Of a DNA stretch of 64,000 nucleotides, positions 28,884 to 37,953 are shown in pieces (position 1 is the stretch's first letter; every line of letters begins with the position of its first letter). The position numbers and the translations under genes were made by a program. The DNA comes from Mycobacterium noviomagense (lineage in GTDB: Bacteria; Actinomycetota; Actinomycetes; Mycobacteriales; Mycobacteriaceae): the NCBI RefSeq assembly GCF_010731635.1, contig NZ_AP022583.1, positions 4,340,001 through 4,404,000 on the forward strand, written 5' to 3'. A model generated the notes under the pieces. That model was not told the origin of the DNA. It did no database searches and saw only the letters and a list, made by a program, of their open reading frames with translations.

Positions 28884-29781
28884 GGTCCCAGACCTCCATC
28901 ATCGTGCGCAGGATTTCCTCGGCGCGGCCCAAACCGGCGAGATGGCTTTCGCCGGGCAGGTGGTACAACTCGGCGTCGGGCAGGCTGCTGACGACGTGTT
29001 GACCATGCGCGAACGGGACGATGTGGTCGCGGTCGCCGTGCCACCACCGCACCGGCACCTTGACCTGCTCGAGCCGGAATCCCCAATCATGGGCGAACAC
29101 CACGACGTCGGCGAATGGCGCGGCAAGCTGCTTGCGGCTGCCGTTGAGCAGATCGTCGAGGAACATCGCTTTGAACTCGGGGCGGACCAGTAGGCGTCGA
29201 TCGGCTTCGGGCGAGATCCGCGCATACAGATACAGCGCGGGCTCGGCGACCGGCCGGATCAAATAGATGAAAGCGATGGCGGCCAACCGGATTGGCAGCC
29301 CCACCCGTTCGAGCAGCGGTGCGACCAGCGTCCCCAGCGTCATCACTCCGCCGCGGACCGCGTCGACCCCCCGTGTCGGCGCGACACCACCGAGCACACC
29401 GACGGCGACGACACGCTCCGGCATCGCCGCCCCGCAGCCGAGCGCGTAAGGTCCACCGCCGGACAGCCCGACAACCGCCATCTTGTCGATCCCGAGCGTA
29501 TCGGCCATCGTTCGCAGGTCGTCGGCGAAGGCGACGACGGTGTCGTACTGGTAGGGCGTCGACGAGCCGATTCCGGGTCGGTCGACGCCGATCAGCCGGA
29601 TGCCGTTGTCCTCGGCGTAGACCCGCGCCTCGGTCGGAATCTGACGGCGCGCGCCCGGCGTGCCGTGCAGCCAGAAGACGGCGCGTCCCTGCGGGTCGCC
29701 GAACTCGGCGAATCCGAGTTGACGGTCATCGCCGACGGCGATATTGCCTTCCAGCTTCGGGCGTGCGATTGCGACAACCAT
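28867..29781 (-). CDS. Alpha/beta hydrolase
   Basis: 304 residues, cytosolic. FWLHGTPGARRQIP is the oxyanion region, DRPGIGSSTPY follows, the nucleophile elbow is VGLSGGGPYALG (Ser about 105), and the late acid and His are in WHGDRDHIVPF and GESHLAGLG. Family members are esterases or epoxide/dienelactone hydrolases; the substrate cannot be deduced. It overlaps the following exported-protein gene. Confidence 0.85.
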   Translation of the reverse strand: MVVAIARPKLEGNIAVGDDRQLGFAEFGDPQGRAVFWLHGTPGARRQIPTEARVYAEDNGIRLIGVDRPGIGSSTPYQYDTVVAFADDLRTMADTLGIDKMAVVGLSGGGPYALGCGAAMPERVVAVGVLGGVAPTRGVDAVRGGVMTLGTLVAPLLERVGLPIRLAAIAFIYLIRPVAEPALYLYARISPEADRRLLVRPEFKAMFLDDLLNGSRKQLAAPFADVVVFAHDWGFRLEQVKVPVRWWHGDRDHIVPFAHGQHVVSSLPDAELYHLPGESHLAGLGRAEEILRTMMEVWDRAERK

Positions 29782-29853
29782 GACCAGAGCCTTTCATGCA
29801 GGAGGCGCCGTTCGAGCCGACTTTGCTGTGGTCGGTGGCAGCAGGGATGGCTG

Positions 29854-31029
29854 TCAGCGAGTAATTCCGGTGTGCCCGAGCGAATAGTGGCCCGGCTGCG
29901 GCCAAACCGTCAACCCGTGTGGCTCGTTGCCGACCTTGATCGTGTGCAGCAGTGTTCCATCAGTCGTGGACACGACGTAGACGACGTTGTTGTAGCGCCC
30001 GGACACCCAGAACTGGGTGCCGTCGGCGGTGAGGTTGCCCATATCGGGGCTGCCGCCGCCGGGCAGGCGCCACAACGCGATCGGGTCACCGGTGTAGGCG
30101 TCGAGCACCGAGATCGATCCGTCGGACCGGTTGGTCACGAAAAGCCGGGTGGCGTCGCGGGAGAAAAACAGCCCGTGGGCACCCTTGCCGGTCGGTATGA
30201 ACCGCAGGACGTGAGTGGCAGCGCCGTCGAGTACCCACACGCCACCGGCGTCGCAGTCGGCGATGTAGTAGACCGAGGCGTCGGGCGCCAGCCGGATGTC
30301 CTGCGGTCCCATGTGGGTGTGGCGGGTCGGCATGTCCACCGTGCGCACCATCCTGTGCGCAGTGACGTCGACCACCGCAACCCGCCCCGCAAATTCGCAG
30401 CTGAACACCGCGGTGTGTCCGTCGACGGAGAAGTCGGCGTGGTTGATGCCCGCGCAGTCGGGGATGGGTGTCTTGTCGAGCAGCTGCCAGGTTGTCGGGT
30501 CGTACCAGACCAGCGAGCGCAGCCGCTCGGCCACCGAGATCGCGAAGCGGCCGTCGGGGGTGAAGTACAGGTTGTAAGGGTCGATGATCGGGATGGTGCG
30601 ACCGGCCTGCCCGGTGTGCGGGTCGAGCGCCAACATCTGGTTCCCGACGTCGTCGGTGGCATACACGGTGCGCATGTCGTGGGCGGGCACCACGTGCTGG
30701 ATCTCCCGGCCCACCGGGTATTTGCCCACTACTTCGTAGGTTGCCGGGTCGATCTCCCATACGTCGCCGGAGCGGTTGTGCGGGACATACACCAGCGGGC
30801 GATCGGAAGCGACGCCGGGCGCGAAGGTACCGGGCGTCGCGCCGGCGTATACGTTGCGCCGGTCGGCTTGGGCCGGTCGTTGATGGGGTGTTGCCGGCGG
30901 CGCAAGCGCCGGCGTGTTCTTTCCTGCGGTGCTCGACAGTGCCGGTGCACCGATCGATCCCGGTCCGCCCGTGCAGCCCGCGGCCAGCACGGCCAAAACC
31001 GCCAGTAATGCCAGGACGCGGGAACTCAC
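29854..31029 (-). CDS. Beta-propeller lipoprotein (YncE-like)
   Basis: 391 residues. The GTG at 31027-31029 (AGGGAA upstream) gives a lipoprotein signal VSSRVLALLAVLAVLAAGC with the lipobox Cys at residue 19. A Pro/Ala linker follows, then YVTN/YncE-type beta-propeller repeats: RPLVYVPHNRSGDVWEIDPA, RTVYATDDVGNQMLALDPHT, GHTAVFSCEFAGRVAVVDVT, TRLFVTNRSDGSISVLDAYT and TQFWVSGRYNNVVYVVSTTD. Such surface propellers bind proteins or ligands, but no enzymatic motif is evident. A longer frame reaching 31104 would bury the lipoprotein signal and is unlikely. Confidence 0.82.
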   Translation of the reverse strand: MSSRVLALLAVLAVLAAGCTGGPGSIGAPALSSTAGKNTPALAPPATPHQRPAQADRRNVYAGATPGTFAPGVASDRPLVYVPHNRSGDVWEIDPATYEVVGKYPVGREIQHVVPAHDMRTVYATDDVGNQMLALDPHTGQAGRTIPIIDPYNLYFTPDGRFAISVAERLRSLVWYDPTTWQLLDKTPIPDCAGINHADFSVDGHTAVFSCEFAGRVAVVDVTAHRMVRTVDMPTRHTHMGPQDIRLAPDASVYYIADCDAGGVWVLDGAATHVLRFIPTGKGAHGLFFSRDATRLFVTNRSDGSISVLDAYTGDPIALWRLPGGGSPDMGNLTADGTQFWVSGRYNNVVYVVSTTDGTLLHTIKVGNEPHGLTVWPQPGHYSLGHTGITR

Positions 31030-31161
31030 GGGTTCCCTGACCCGGGTCGCTGCTGGTTCGGCATCCTGCCTTGGGTCCTTTGGGTCGCCGCTAGCCGATT
31101 TCACCGTGCTCGGTGATTTCTGCTTATCACCCCGTTAGTGTTTCGACTGGCAGATACTCGT

Positions 31162-32256
31162 ATGTCTGAAAACTCGACGGGGCTCACGATGCGAATCATC
31201 GATGCCGACGGACACGTCGCCGAAAATCCCTCCCTTGCGGTAGAAGCGATCAAGCGCTGGCCGCAATATGTGCATCCCAGCGACGACGGGACGCCGCGGT
31301 TGGTGATCGAAGGCCGCAGATACCCCGAAGACCGTGGTCCTGGCGCCGGCTGCCCACCCGAGCATGGGATCAGCAAGGCCGCTGGCATCCACTGCCGGTC
31401 CACGAAGGGTGTGTTGACCGACGCCGATCGCGATCACATCGACACCATGGTGCTGTATCCCAGCCTGGGCCTGTGCGCGCCGAGCCTGGAAGATCCGGAG
31501 TTCGCCGCCGGGTTCGCGCGACTGTACAACCAGTGGATCGCCGACTACTGCGCGCCGTCGAATGGCCGCCTGCGCGGCGTCGCCGTGACCCCAATTGAAC
31601 ACGGGCAAGTGGCGATCGAGGTCATGCGGGAGGCGAAGGAGCTCGGCTTGGTCGCGACCCTCGTGCCGCCCGCGCTCAAAACCCGCAACCTCGACCATCC
31701 CGACCTCGACCCGTTCTACGCTGCGGCCGAAGACCTGGAGATGCCGCTGGGCATTCACGGCGCACCCGGCATTCATCTGCCGAAGATCGGCGTCGACCGC
31801 TTCACCAACTACATCCAGGTGCACTGCATCAGCTTCCCGTTCGATCAGATGACGGCGATGACCGCGCTGGTTTCCGGAGGCGTATTCGATCGCCATCCCC
31901 GGCTTCGGGTGGCGTTTTTGGAGGCCGGCGTGGGCTGGGTTCCGTTCTTCATCGACCGGCTGCACGAGCATTACGAGAAAAGGGGGAACTGGATCGAGCA
32001 TGGGTGGCAGCGCGATCCGCAGGAATACGTGCAGGCCGGCAATATTTGGGTGACATGTGAACCGGAGGAGCCGATCCTGCCGGGGGTCATCGACGTGCTC
32101 GGTGCGGACTTCATCATGTTCGCCAGCGACTATCCGCACTGGGACGGCGAGTGGCCGGAAAGCACCAAACACCTTCGTACCCGCACCGACATCAGTGAGG
32201 ATGCGCGCGCAAAAATCGGCGGGTTGAACGCTCAGCGCTTTTACGGCCTCAACTGA
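31162..32256 (+). CDS. Amidohydrolase family 2 protein (ACMSD-like)
   Basis: 364-residue metal-dependent TIM-barrel hydrolase or decarboxylase. IIDADGHVAENP carries the first metal motif, LGIHGAPGIHL holds the central His, FLEAGVGWVPFFIDRLHEHY is typical of the family, and MFASDYPHWDGEWP contains the catalytic Asp. Substrate unknown; similar mycobacterial proteins sit in lipid and aromatic pathways. Start uncertain: GTG 31138, ATG 31162 and ATG 31189 are in frame and none has a strong ribosome site. I prefer 31162. Confidence 0.83.
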   Translation: MSENSTGLTMRIIDADGHVAENPSLAVEAIKRWPQYVHPSDDGTPRLVIEGRRYPEDRGPGAGCPPEHGISKAAGIHCRSTKGVLTDADRDHIDTMVLYPSLGLCAPSLEDPEFAAGFARLYNQWIADYCAPSNGRLRGVAVTPIEHGQVAIEVMREAKELGLVATLVPPALKTRNLDHPDLDPFYAAAEDLEMPLGIHGAPGIHLPKIGVDRFTNYIQVHCISFPFDQMTAMTALVSGGVFDRHPRLRVAFLEAGVGWVPFFIDRLHEHYEKRGNWIEHGWQRDPQEYVQAGNIWVTCEPEEPILPGVIDVLGADFIMFASDYPHWDGEWPESTKHLRTRTDISEDARAKIGGLNAQRFYGLN

Positions 32257-32258
32257 AC

Positions 32259-33041
32259 TCAGCGTGCCCGCCATTGCGGTGGTCGCTTCTGCGCGAAGGC
32301 GCGCGGACCTTCCTTGGCGTCCTCGCTCGCGAAAACACGGTCACTGTGCCGAGTTTCGTTGTCGTACGCGGATTCCAAGTCGAGCGCCAGCCCCTCGACG
32401 GCGGACTGTTTGGTCGCAGACACGGCGAGCGGCGCATTGGCCGCGATGCGCCCGGCGTAGTCGTAGGCGGTGTCCATCAATTGATCGTTTGCCACGACCT
32501 TGTTGATCAGTCCCATCGCCAGCGCACGGTCGGCGTCCACCATGTCAGCGGTCAGCAGCAGCTCCATCGCGAATGCATAGGGCATCTGCCGCGGCAGCCG
32601 CACCGTGCTGCCGCCGCCGGCGAACAGTCCGCGCTTGGGTTCTAGCACGCCGAACCGTGCATCGGGCACCGCGACGCGAATGTCCGTGCCGCCCAACATC
32701 TCCAAGCCGCCCGCGACGCACGTCCCGTTCACCGCTGCGACGATTGGCTTGTGCACCGGGAACCTGTGCAAGACGGCATGGATCGCGTCGGTTTTATCCC
32801 ATCCGTCGGGTTGCGGTAGGTCACCGGTCAATTCCGGGATGAACTTCTTCAGGTCGGCTCCGGTGCAGAAGTCGCGGCCGACGCCGGTGATAACGGCCAC
32901 CCATGCGTCGGGGTCGTCACGAAAAGCCGCCCAGGCGCGGGCCAGGTCCCGGAAATGCTCCATGTCGAGCGAGTTACGGGTCTCGGGACGGTTGATCGTG
33001 ATGGTGACGATATGGGCGTCCCGCGCGTAGTCGATACTCAC
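32259..33041 (-). CDS. Enoyl-CoA hydratase/isomerase (crotonase) family protein
   Basis: 260 residues. VTITINRPETRNSLDMEHFR is the start of the fold, ITGVGRDFCTGADLKKF carries the first oxyanion Gly, and AAVNGTCVAGGLEMLGGTDI the second. FGVLEPKRGLFAGGGSTVRL suggests a Glu-containing active site of hydratase type. It acts on acyl-CoA in beta-oxidation or steroid ring degradation; the exact step is unknown. I chose the GTG at 33039-33041 with GAGGGA upstream, which gives the usual length. The open frame runs to 33158, but the added residues are atypical. Confidence 0.87.
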   Translation of the reverse strand: MSIDYARDAHIVTITINRPETRNSLDMEHFRDLARAWAAFRDDPDAWVAVITGVGRDFCTGADLKKFIPELTGDLPQPDGWDKTDAIHAVLHRFPVHKPIVAAVNGTCVAGGLEMLGGTDIRVAVPDARFGVLEPKRGLFAGGGSTVRLPRQMPYAFAMELLLTADMVDADRALAMGLINKVVANDQLMDTAYDYAGRIAANAPLAVSATKQSAVEGLALDLESAYDNETRHSDRVFASEDAKEGPRAFAQKRPPQWRAR

Positions 33042-33185
33042 TGCGTCCCTCAGCTCCGCCGTCGCGATCGTTGCGCGAATCATTGTGTCGCATTTGTGGG
33101 GAAGATGGCTCATCGGACGCAGCCGGACAAGGCTCGGGCCGGCGCAGACTGGCGACACAGAGCCCGGTCAACGAAGGAGCCACGC

Positions 33186-33899
33186 GTGAGCATCTCAACA
33201 ACCGACAACATCGCCGGTGTCGTGCTTCCCGACACCCCGCTGGTGCGTCAAGTCACCGATTTCATCCGCGAAGCCGAGGACGACTTGTTGTTCGACCATT
33301 CCCGCCGCGTTTTTCTTTTCGGCGCACTGCAGGGCCGGCGCCTGGGGCTCGAGCCCGATTTGGAGCTGCTCTACACCGCAGCGATGTTCCACGATCTCGG
33401 CTTGACCCCGCGCTACCGGACGTCGATGCTGCGCTTCGAGGTCGACGGCGCCAATGCGGCACGCGACTTCCTGCTTGCACAGGGTGCCGATGAAGCCGAC
33501 GCCCGCAAGGTGTGGCTCGCTATCGCGCTACACACCGCTCCAGGAGTGCCGCAATTCCTCGAGCCCGAAATCGCTTTGGTGACAGCCGGTGTCGAAACCG
33601 ATGTGGTCGGTATCGGCCGTGACGAGCTTTCGCCGGAGGACCTTGCTGCTGTCACCGCCGCGCACCCGCGACCCGACTTCAAACGACGCATCCTGCAGGC
33701 CTTCACCGATGGCATGAAGCATCGCCCGCGAACCACATTCGGCACCATGAACGCCGACGTGCTGGAACGCTACGACCCGACGTTTCGCGACCGCCCGCCG
33801 GCCCGAGCAGCTCGACGATCTGGTCAACCAGTACGGCGATCGCGTAACCACGTGTCGACTCGATGTCACAGATGCAGCCGCCGCACGGAGCGCAGTTGA
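33186..33899 (+). CDS. HD-domain protein with a C-terminus altered by a deletion junction
   Basis: 237 residues. The first ~200 form an HD-domain metal-dependent hydrolase, cyanamide-hydratase-like: FDHSRRVFLFGALQGRRLG (first His), AAMFHDLGLTPRYR (HD pair) and IALHTAPGVPQFLEPEIAL. Start GTG at 33186 with GAAGGAG just upstream. After ...NADVLERYDPTFR the frame runs into DNA whose other frame encodes the middle of a short-chain dehydrogenase, so the last ~38 residues (Arg/Ser-rich) are not a natural C-terminus. The catalytic part is intact and the enzyme may still be active. Confidence 0.75.
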   Translation: MSISTTDNIAGVVLPDTPLVRQVTDFIREAEDDLLFDHSRRVFLFGALQGRRLGLEPDLELLYTAAMFHDLGLTPRYRTSMLRFEVDGANAARDFLLAQGADEADARKVWLAIALHTAPGVPQFLEPEIALVTAGVETDVVGIGRDELSPEDLAAVTAAHPRPDFKRRILQAFTDGMKHRPRTTFGTMNADVLERYDPTFRDRPPARAARRSGQPVRRSRNHVSTRCHRCSRRTERS

Positions 33900-34530
33900 A
33901 TTCGGGCGCACCACTTTCGGGCGAGTCGATGTTGTGGTCAACAATCCCGGATATGCGAATTCCGCACCGGTCGAAGAGACTTCCGAGGAAGATTTCCGGG
34001 CCCAGGTAGAGGCAAACTTCTTCGGTGTCGTGAACGTCACGAGGGCCGCTCTTCCCCTTCTGCACTGCCAACGCACGGGACACATTGTGCAGATCTCCCC
34101 GGTCGGCGGACGCGTCGGCGGGTCGCCGGGCATCGCGGCGTACCAGGCATCGAAGTTCGCGGTGGCCGGCTTCTCGGAGGCACTTGCCGCTGAGGTCGCG
34201 CCGCTCGGCATCAAGGTGACCATCGTCGAACCCGGCGCCTTGCGCACCGATCGGGCCGGATCGTCCATGGCAATCGCAGCGGTCGGGCCGGACTACGACG
34301 CCACAGTCGGAGCAATGAACCGCCGCCGCGCAGGATTTCACCGCAGCGCACCGGGCGACCCTGTCCGAGCTGCGCGGGCGATCATCGAGGTGGTCACCAC
34401 CGACAATCCGCCGCGGCGACTGCTGCTTGGCTCCGATGCGCTCGACGCGGCGATACGGAAGTCGCGCGACCAAATCGCCGAAGCGGAACGATGGGCGGAG
34501 TTGAGCCGGTCCACCGACTTCTCCGACTGA
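33783..34530 (+). pseudogene. Short-chain dehydrogenase remnant lacking its NAD-binding start
   Basis: In the frame that is +1 to the HD gene, ATARRPEQLDDLVNQYGD begins abruptly at about 33787 and runs on as CRLDVTDAAAARSAVEFGRT, VDVVVNNPGYANSAPVEETS and AAYQASKFAVAGFSEALAAE. The normal N-terminal Rossmann segment TGxxxGxG (about 35-40 residues) is missing. The usual NNAG is NNPG, and the catalytic Ser site reads ISP in place of ISS, though Tyr and Lys of YQASK are kept. This looks like a dead gene fused to the HD gene by a deletion. The remaining frame from GTG 33934 would still be translatable as 198 residues. Confidence 0.78.
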
Positions 34531-34554
34531 TCCCTGAACCCCAGCAGACAACGA

Positions 34555-35466
34555 GTGTGGACGGCGCGCGGTACGGGTACAGCTGCAAGCGTGCCCGTTT
34601 CTACGCCAGGTCGGCCGGTGATCGACGCGCTCGAGCGCGCCGACGTCCTCGATACACCAGCACAGTCACTCGCCAAAAGGGTGCGCGAACTGCTCGCGGC
34701 CGAAAAGCTCAAAGACGCGATCAGCGGAACCTGGCTCGGCCACCCCGTGCACCCCCCGCTGACAGACCTCGTGATCGGTTCATTTCTGTCCGCCTCGGTC
34801 TTGGACATCATCGCGCCGCGCGCCGGAGCCCGCGCCGCGCAGCGACTGATCATGTTGGGCATCGCAGCAGCGGTGCCCACCGCGGTTACCGGGTTCAGCG
34901 ACTGGGCCGACACCGAGCTGTCCGACGAAGGCGTGCGCCGCGTTGGTTTGGTACACGCCCAAGCGAACGTCTCCGCGTTGCTGCTCTACTCTGCATCGCT
35001 CATCGCCCGGCGGCGCGGTGCGCGCGCGAGGGGTCGGCTGCTTGCTCTGGCCGGCGCCGGCGTGCTGGGGGGAAGTGGCTACTTGGGCGGGCACATGGCC
35101 TACGTGCGTGGTGTCGGCGTCAACCAAACCGCGTTCGACACCGGGCCGCAGGACTGGACCGCCGTGGGAACGGGAGCCGACCTGGCGGACGGCGACGTGC
35201 GGTCCGCCGACGCGGACGGCACACCGGTGATGCTGGCCCGGCACGACGGCCGTATCTATGCAATCCACGACCGTTGTGGGCACCGCGGGTGCTTGCTGAG
35301 CGACGGTGAGCTCGACGGCCACGTCATCACCTGCCCGTGCCACGGCTCCCAGTTCGACATTCGTGATGGCACGCTTCTTCGCGGGCCGGCGACAGTCAGC
35401 CAGCCTGCGCTGGATGCCCGCGACGCCGGCGGCCAGGTCGAGGTACGCAGCGTGACGCGCGGTTAG
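34555..35466 (+). CDS. DUF2231 membrane domain fused to a Rieske [2Fe-2S] domain
   Basis: 303 residues. Residues about 45-185 form a DUF2231-type membrane region (GTWLGHPVHPPLTDLVIGSF, IMLGIAAAVPTAVTGFSDWA, LVHAQANVSALLLYSASLIA, LLALAGAGVLGGSGYLGGHM), with about four helices and several His residues that could bind haem. Residues about 205-300 form a Rieske domain with both ligand pairs: DRCGHRGC (Cys-x-His) and CPCHGSQFD (Cys-x-x-His). Likely a membrane electron-transfer protein; partner unknown. GTG 34555 or GTG 34591 are possible starts. Confidence 0.85.
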   Translation: MWTARGTGTAASVPVSTPGRPVIDALERADVLDTPAQSLAKRVRELLAAEKLKDAISGTWLGHPVHPPLTDLVIGSFLSASVLDIIAPRAGARAAQRLIMLGIAAAVPTAVTGFSDWADTELSDEGVRRVGLVHAQANVSALLLYSASLIARRRGARARGRLLALAGAGVLGGSGYLGGHMAYVRGVGVNQTAFDTGPQDWTAVGTGADLADGDVRSADADGTPVMLARHDGRIYAIHDRCGHRGCLLSDGELDGHVITCPCHGSQFDIRDGTLLRGPATVSQPALDARDAGGQVEVRSVTRG

Positions 35467-35504
35467 CGCGAAATGCGAGAGCAGGCGGCAATTTTCGCTG
35501 CAGC

Positions 35505-36289
35505 TCACCTTGCCGCGGTGCGGAACCTGTCGCGGTAGGTCTTGGGTGAGACACCCAGGTGGGCGATGAATACCCGCCTGAGCGTTCCTGGGCTGCCGAA
35601 GCCGGCCAGCCGTGCGGTGTCGGCGACGCTGCGGCCGGCGTCGAGTGCGGCCCGCGCAGCGTCAATGCATACCATTTCGACGTAGCGGGCCGGGGTGGTC
35701 CCGAGTTCGGCCTGAAACAGCCGGGTCAGCTGCCGCGTACTCAGAGATGCCTGGGCAGCAAGGCTTTTCACGCTATGGTTTGCTCCCGGGTTGGCCGCGA
35801 TCACATCGGTGAAGACATTGCCGTCGCGCACGAAAAGCGCGTCCGGCTCGACGGCGATATCCGGGAAGGCCCGGGCGATTAACCGGGCATCTCGCCAGTG
35901 GTGGTGGCGCGCTTGCCGCTGAGCAGCCCGGCCTGGGCGAGGATGAATGAGCCCGTGCAGATGGAGGCCAGGCGCCGGGTTCGGGCCGGCACGGACTTGA
36001 CCGCTTCGATCAGCTCCGGATCGATCGGCCGGCCGACCAAATTGTCGCCACCGCCGACCAAAACCGTGTCGGCGGACTGGACCGACGAAACACGTTGTGT
36101 TACAACCAAACCTGTTCCAATAGACGTCGTCACATCATGGCCGTCGACCGAGGCGATCTCGATCCGGTAGTTGGCACCGAACCGGTTGGCCTCGACGAAA
36201 ACCTCGGCTGGGCCGGCGACGTCCAACAGCGTCACACCATCGAAGACGACGATCACCATGACGCGAGGTGTGCCACCGGTATCGGCCAC
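35505..36289 (-). pseudogene. GlxA/AraC-type regulator, broken by a frameshift and an internal deletion
   Basis: Two fragments of one gene. 36289-35879 encodes the N-terminal DJ-1/PfpI domain (VMVIVVFDGVTLLDVAGPAE, ASICTGSFILAQAGLLSGKR) and then stops after ATTTGEMPG. Inserting one base near 35898-35906 would restore TTHWRDARLIARAFPDIAVE, the expected family sequence, which runs on into the second fragment's VRDGNVFT. That fragment continues straight to DVIAANPGANHSVKSLAAQA, whereas normal genes have ~60-80 residues (AGVTAGIDLALALVEEDHG region) in between. The C-terminal AraC helix-turn-helix pair (LAAQASLSTRQLTRLFQAEL, ADTARLAGFGSPGTLRRVFI) is intact. Start position is approximate. Confidence 0.85.
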
Positions 36290-36502
36290 CGAACCATTGT
36301 GTCGCACTTTGTGCAGAAAACGCCTCGACGAGCGAAAGGCGGCCGACCCACGTAGCCCGGGCTGGCGAGGACCGCTGCGCTGGATCCGACTGCGTCGATG
36401 TAATCTGCATCGCACCGATTATCCGAAGGTCTCAACATCACAGTGATTAGCGGGACTTCGGGGTCGGGCGGCTGAGCGACACCACCACAGAATCGAGGAT
36501 CC

Positions 36503-37075
36503 ATGGGTGAATTCGATCCGATCAATGGCGAAGCGCAAGTGATTGTCGATGTCGCCGAAGCGGCGATGCACATGTACCGGGCCGCAATCGATTCTTTGTT
36601 CTTCCCGGAGGACAAGAAGTTCCAGAAGCGGGCCGACATCGTTTTGTCCGGTCTTCGCAAACTGCGCGCGGCATTAACCGACGCAGCAAGCCACAGCAGG
36701 TCGACATCGGCGGTTATCGTGGCGCTCAGCGAAGTCCGGCGACGCTACGACGACCTGATGGCTCGCGCTGCGGCAGCACCGGGATCGAGTTTGGGTCAAC
36801 AGCTCTATGCCGCACGCCTTCGCGCCAACTTGTCCGCTTCGGAGGTAGCGAACGGCGCCGGGCTTCGGGCGGATCTTCCCGACGCCCTGGAGGCCGGCGC
36901 AACGCCAACCGACTCCGAGGCGGAGAAGATTCGGGAACTTATCGCGACACTGCGCGCAATAACCGGCCCCGACGACTTCGAGCAGCCCCAGCCGAGCGAG
37001 GCGCAGGTAAACGGCTGGGACGAATCGCTGGCGATCAACGGCGCCGACCAAGAGGCCGAAGCAGCAGCCACCTGA
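36503..37075 (+). CDS. Uncharacterised protein with a probable XRE-type HTH
   Basis: 190 residues, not recognised. The N-terminal half is helical (QVIVDVAEAAMHMYRAAIDS, SLFFPEDKKFQKRADIVLSG). Residues about 96-150 (LGQQLYAARLRANLSASEVA, NGAGLRADLPDALEAGATPT) have the spacing of a Cro/C1-type helix-turn-helix. The acidic C-terminal tail is Ala/Glu-rich. ATG at 36503 with CGAGG upstream. It is followed by a coiled-coil gene on the same strand after 65 bases. Confidence 0.65.
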   Translation: MGEFDPINGEAQVIVDVAEAAMHMYRAAIDSLFFPEDKKFQKRADIVLSGLRKLRAALTDAASHSRSTSAVIVALSEVRRRYDDLMARAAAAPGSSLGQQLYAARLRANLSASEVANGAGLRADLPDALEAGATPTDSEAEKIRELIATLRAITGPDDFEQPQPSEAQVNGWDESLAINGADQEAEAAAT

Positions 37076-37140
37076 GCTCGGGCGCCGTCGATCGGCGCAT
37101 CCTTCTAACAATCGGTTTGGTGGCAGCGGATCATGGCGTT

Positions 37141-37920
37141 ATGGCTCGCGACGAGCTCGACCAACTCTACTGGGTGGAACCGGATCGGTTCACGGCCTTG
37201 CGCACCAAGTTGTCCTCGGCGGCCAAGCAGCGTGGCGACACCACAGCCGCGAAGCAGTTTTCGCATGCTCGCAGACCGACAACGGCGGCGTGGGTAGTCA
37301 ATCGGCTCGCGCTTCGCCACCCGGAAGCCAAAGAGCGCCTCGCCGATCTCGGCGACCGCCTGCGCGCAGCACATGCCGCGATGGACGGCGATCTGATCCG
37401 TGAGTTGTCGGCGGAGCAGCGCAAGCTCGTCGACGGGCTCGCCCGGAGGGCCTTTGACGCCGCCGGGCTAAAGAACCCGTCGGCGGCAATGCGCGACGAC
37501 GTCACCGCGACGCTGCAGGCGGCTGTCGCCGACCCTGACGTGACGGAGAAACTGGGCCGGCTGGCCAAGGCGGAAAGCTGGTCTGGCTTCGGCGCTTTCG
37601 GAGAGGCAGCGCCACTGGTCGCGGTCGACCGGCGCGACAAGAAAGCACAGCAGCAGTCGGCATCGCCTGCCACGGAGGAGGTGCGCCGCCGGGGCCCCGA
37701 TGCCGAGCGAGACAAACTGCGTGCGGCGGTCACCGCAGCAGAGCGGGCCAGGACTGAAGCCGACGATGCGTTGTCCGAGCGGCAAGCCGAGCTGGCCGCG
37801 GCGCGGCTGCGTCATGATCACGCCCTCAGCCGACTCCGTGAGGCCGAGCGTGAGCTCAGCGCCGCCGAGAACGCCTACGAAGGCCAAGCAAGCCAGCCGC
37901 GACGCCGCGAAATTGGTTAA
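37141..37920 (+). CDS. Coiled-coil protein, C-terminal tail displaced by a probable frameshift
   Basis: 259 residues, function unknown. The N-terminal part (ELDQLYWVEPDRFTALRTKL, HARRPTTAAWVVNRLALRHP) is a helical domain seen in several actinobacterial proteins. From about residue 185 on there is a charged coiled coil (AERDKLRAAVTAAERARTEA, ELAAARLRHDHALSRLREAE, RELSAAENAYE). After AENAYE the frame ends quickly with GQASQPRRREIG. In the +1 frame the natural-looking end KAKQASRDAAKLVKEAKARV QRVQR follows at once and stops at 37957. A 2-base loss near 37880 would explain it. ATG at 37141 preferred over TTG 37117. Confidence 0.72.
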   Translation: MARDELDQLYWVEPDRFTALRTKLSSAAKQRGDTTAAKQFSHARRPTTAAWVVNRLALRHPEAKERLADLGDRLRAAHAAMDGDLIRELSAEQRKLVDGLARRAFDAAGLKNPSAAMRDDVTATLQAAVADPDVTEKLGRLAKAESWSGFGAFGEAAPLVAVDRRDKKAQQQSASPATEEVRRRGPDAERDKLRAAVTAAERARTEADDALSERQAELAAARLRHDHALSRLREAERELSAAENAYEGQASQPRRREIG

Positions 37921-37953
37921 GGAAGCCAAAGCTCGGGTGCAGCGGGTGCAGCG

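Noticed and set aside
29665..31008. A 447-codon frame antisense to the beta-propeller lipoprotein
   Set aside because: Shadow frame without features; the propeller repeats and lipobox on the other strand are clear.
36085..36098. KstR-like AAACACGTTGTG within the GlxA pseudogene
   Set aside because: Two mismatches to the motif and inside coding sequence, so it is expected by chance.
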